Assembly (NCBI GenBank): GCA_020723225.1
Contig: DYJG01000013.1
Location: 1,369 to 14,199, forward strand
Reading direction: 5' to 3'
Source of the DNA: Desulfobacca acetoxidans
GTDB lineage: Bacteria; Desulfobacterota; Desulfobaccia; Desulfobaccales; 0-14-0-80-60-11
Length of the DNA stretch: 12,831 bases
Under the pieces are notes generated by a model, which was not told the origin of the DNA, ran no database searches, and worked only from the letters and a program-made list of their open reading frames with translations. Positions 12,531 through 12,831 of this stretch are shown here, one piece after another (the stretch's first letter is position 1; each line of letters starts with the position of its first letter). The position numbers and the translations under genes are program-made.

Positions 12531-12831
12531 CTATTCTTCCTCCAGTGCGACGGTGAACTCGCTCCCTCTGCCGAATTCGCTCTGGAAGGTAATCCGGCCC
12601 TTGATCAACTCGGCCAATTTCTTGCTGAGATGCAGGCCCAGGCCAGTGCCCTCATGACGTCGGGAAGAGGAGGTATCCACCTGGGTGAAGGCCTGGAAGA
12701 GCTTGTCCTGGTCCTCGGGCTTGATGCCGACGCCGGTATCGATCACACTAAATTGAATCTTTGGATGGTGGTCAGTGGAAACTCTCCGCAGTTCCATCCG
12801 CACTTCCCCTTTTTCAGTAAACTTGATGGCA
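12531..12831 (-). CDS. Sensor histidine kinase, C-terminal ATPase domain (partial)
   Basis: About 99 residues of the C-terminus are in the window; the gene continues beyond the right edge (first full codon at 12830). The visible part is the HATPase_c ATP-binding domain: the end of the N box (AIKFTEKGEV), G1 box DTGVGI, F box KLFQAFTQVD, and G2 box GTGLGL, then ITFQSEFGRGSEFTVALEEE at the stop. It phosphorylates a histidine in the unseen dimerisation domain and passes phosphate to a response regulator. The FQAFTQVDTSSSRRHEGTGLGL segment is typical of the larger, often PAS-bearing or hybrid kinases. No receiver domain follows, since the protein ends right after this domain. An internal GTG at 12803 is not its true start. 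Its partner regulator and signal are outside the window. Confidence 0.9.
   Translation of the reverse strand, partial: AIKFTEKGEVRMELRRVSTDHHPKIQFSVIDTGVGIKPEDQDKLFQAFTQVDTSSSRRHEGTGLGLHLSKKLAELIKGRITFQSEFGRGSEFTVALEEE

Noticed and set aside
12188..12831. tRNA-Lys fragment as the 3' exon of an intron-containing tRNA
   Set aside because: No 5' half (GGGCCGT with D-arm) is seen on the minus strand up to the window edge, and a protein gene lies in between.

Overview
The window is high-GC bacterial DNA with short, tightly packed genes and many short dispersed repeats between them. The gene content (a second, N-type F1Fo ATPase, a TolC-family channel, a PIN-PhoH protein, a sensor kinase) and the repeat classes (CACCGCAGAGACGC, CACGCAAAGACGC, GTAGGGGCGAACC, CCCCCTAAATCCCCC types) fit a sulfate-reducing or syntrophic Desulfobacterota (former Deltaproteobacteria). 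That placement is inference from style; no marker gene here proves it.

Layout. 1-323: non-coding, with a dispersed repeat. 324-1733 (+): TolC-family outer-membrane channel. 1734-2082: intergenic with several hairpins. 2083-3594 (+): polytopic membrane protein resembling GT-C/PMT-type glycosyltransferases. 3595-4159: intergenic, with one copy of a ~130 bp composite repeat and a 125 bp nested palindrome. 4160-5461 (+): PIN-PhoH ATPase. 5486-11996 (+): ATP synthase operon in the order atpD-atpC-atpQ(atpI-like)-atpB-atpE-atpF(b-delta type)-atpA-atpG. 11997-12530: AT-rich and repeat-rich, with a minus-strand tRNA-Lys(CTT) 3' half followed by a good terminator. 12531-12831 (-): C-terminal end of a sensor histidine kinase that runs off the window.

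The ATPase. Beta and epsilon genes first, an AtpI-like gene before atpB, no separate delta gene, a delta-like tail on the b subunit, and alpha and gamma last: this is the arrangement of N-type (Na+-translocating) F-ATPases. These are laterally transferred second ATPases, normally atpDCQRBEFAG. Here atpR is absent: only 37 bases separate atpQ from atpB. The c subunit keeps the Na+-site side chains Q30, E63, S64 and Y68, so a sodium rotor is the best reading. Most junctions overlap (GTGA or ATGA), so the block is one transcription unit, perhaps including phoH, whose stop lies 24 bases before atpD. The exception is the 161-base atpA-atpG gap, which holds the second, inverted copy of the composite repeat also found after the 2083-3594 gene.

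Most interesting: the N-ATPase without atpR; the repeat inside the operon before atpG; the pair of inverted repeats bracketing phoH-atpA; and the tRNA-Lys 3' half with its terminator, which looks like the far end of an integrated element extending to the right. I saw no CRISPR array, no transposase, no integrase and no clear undescribed multi-gene system.
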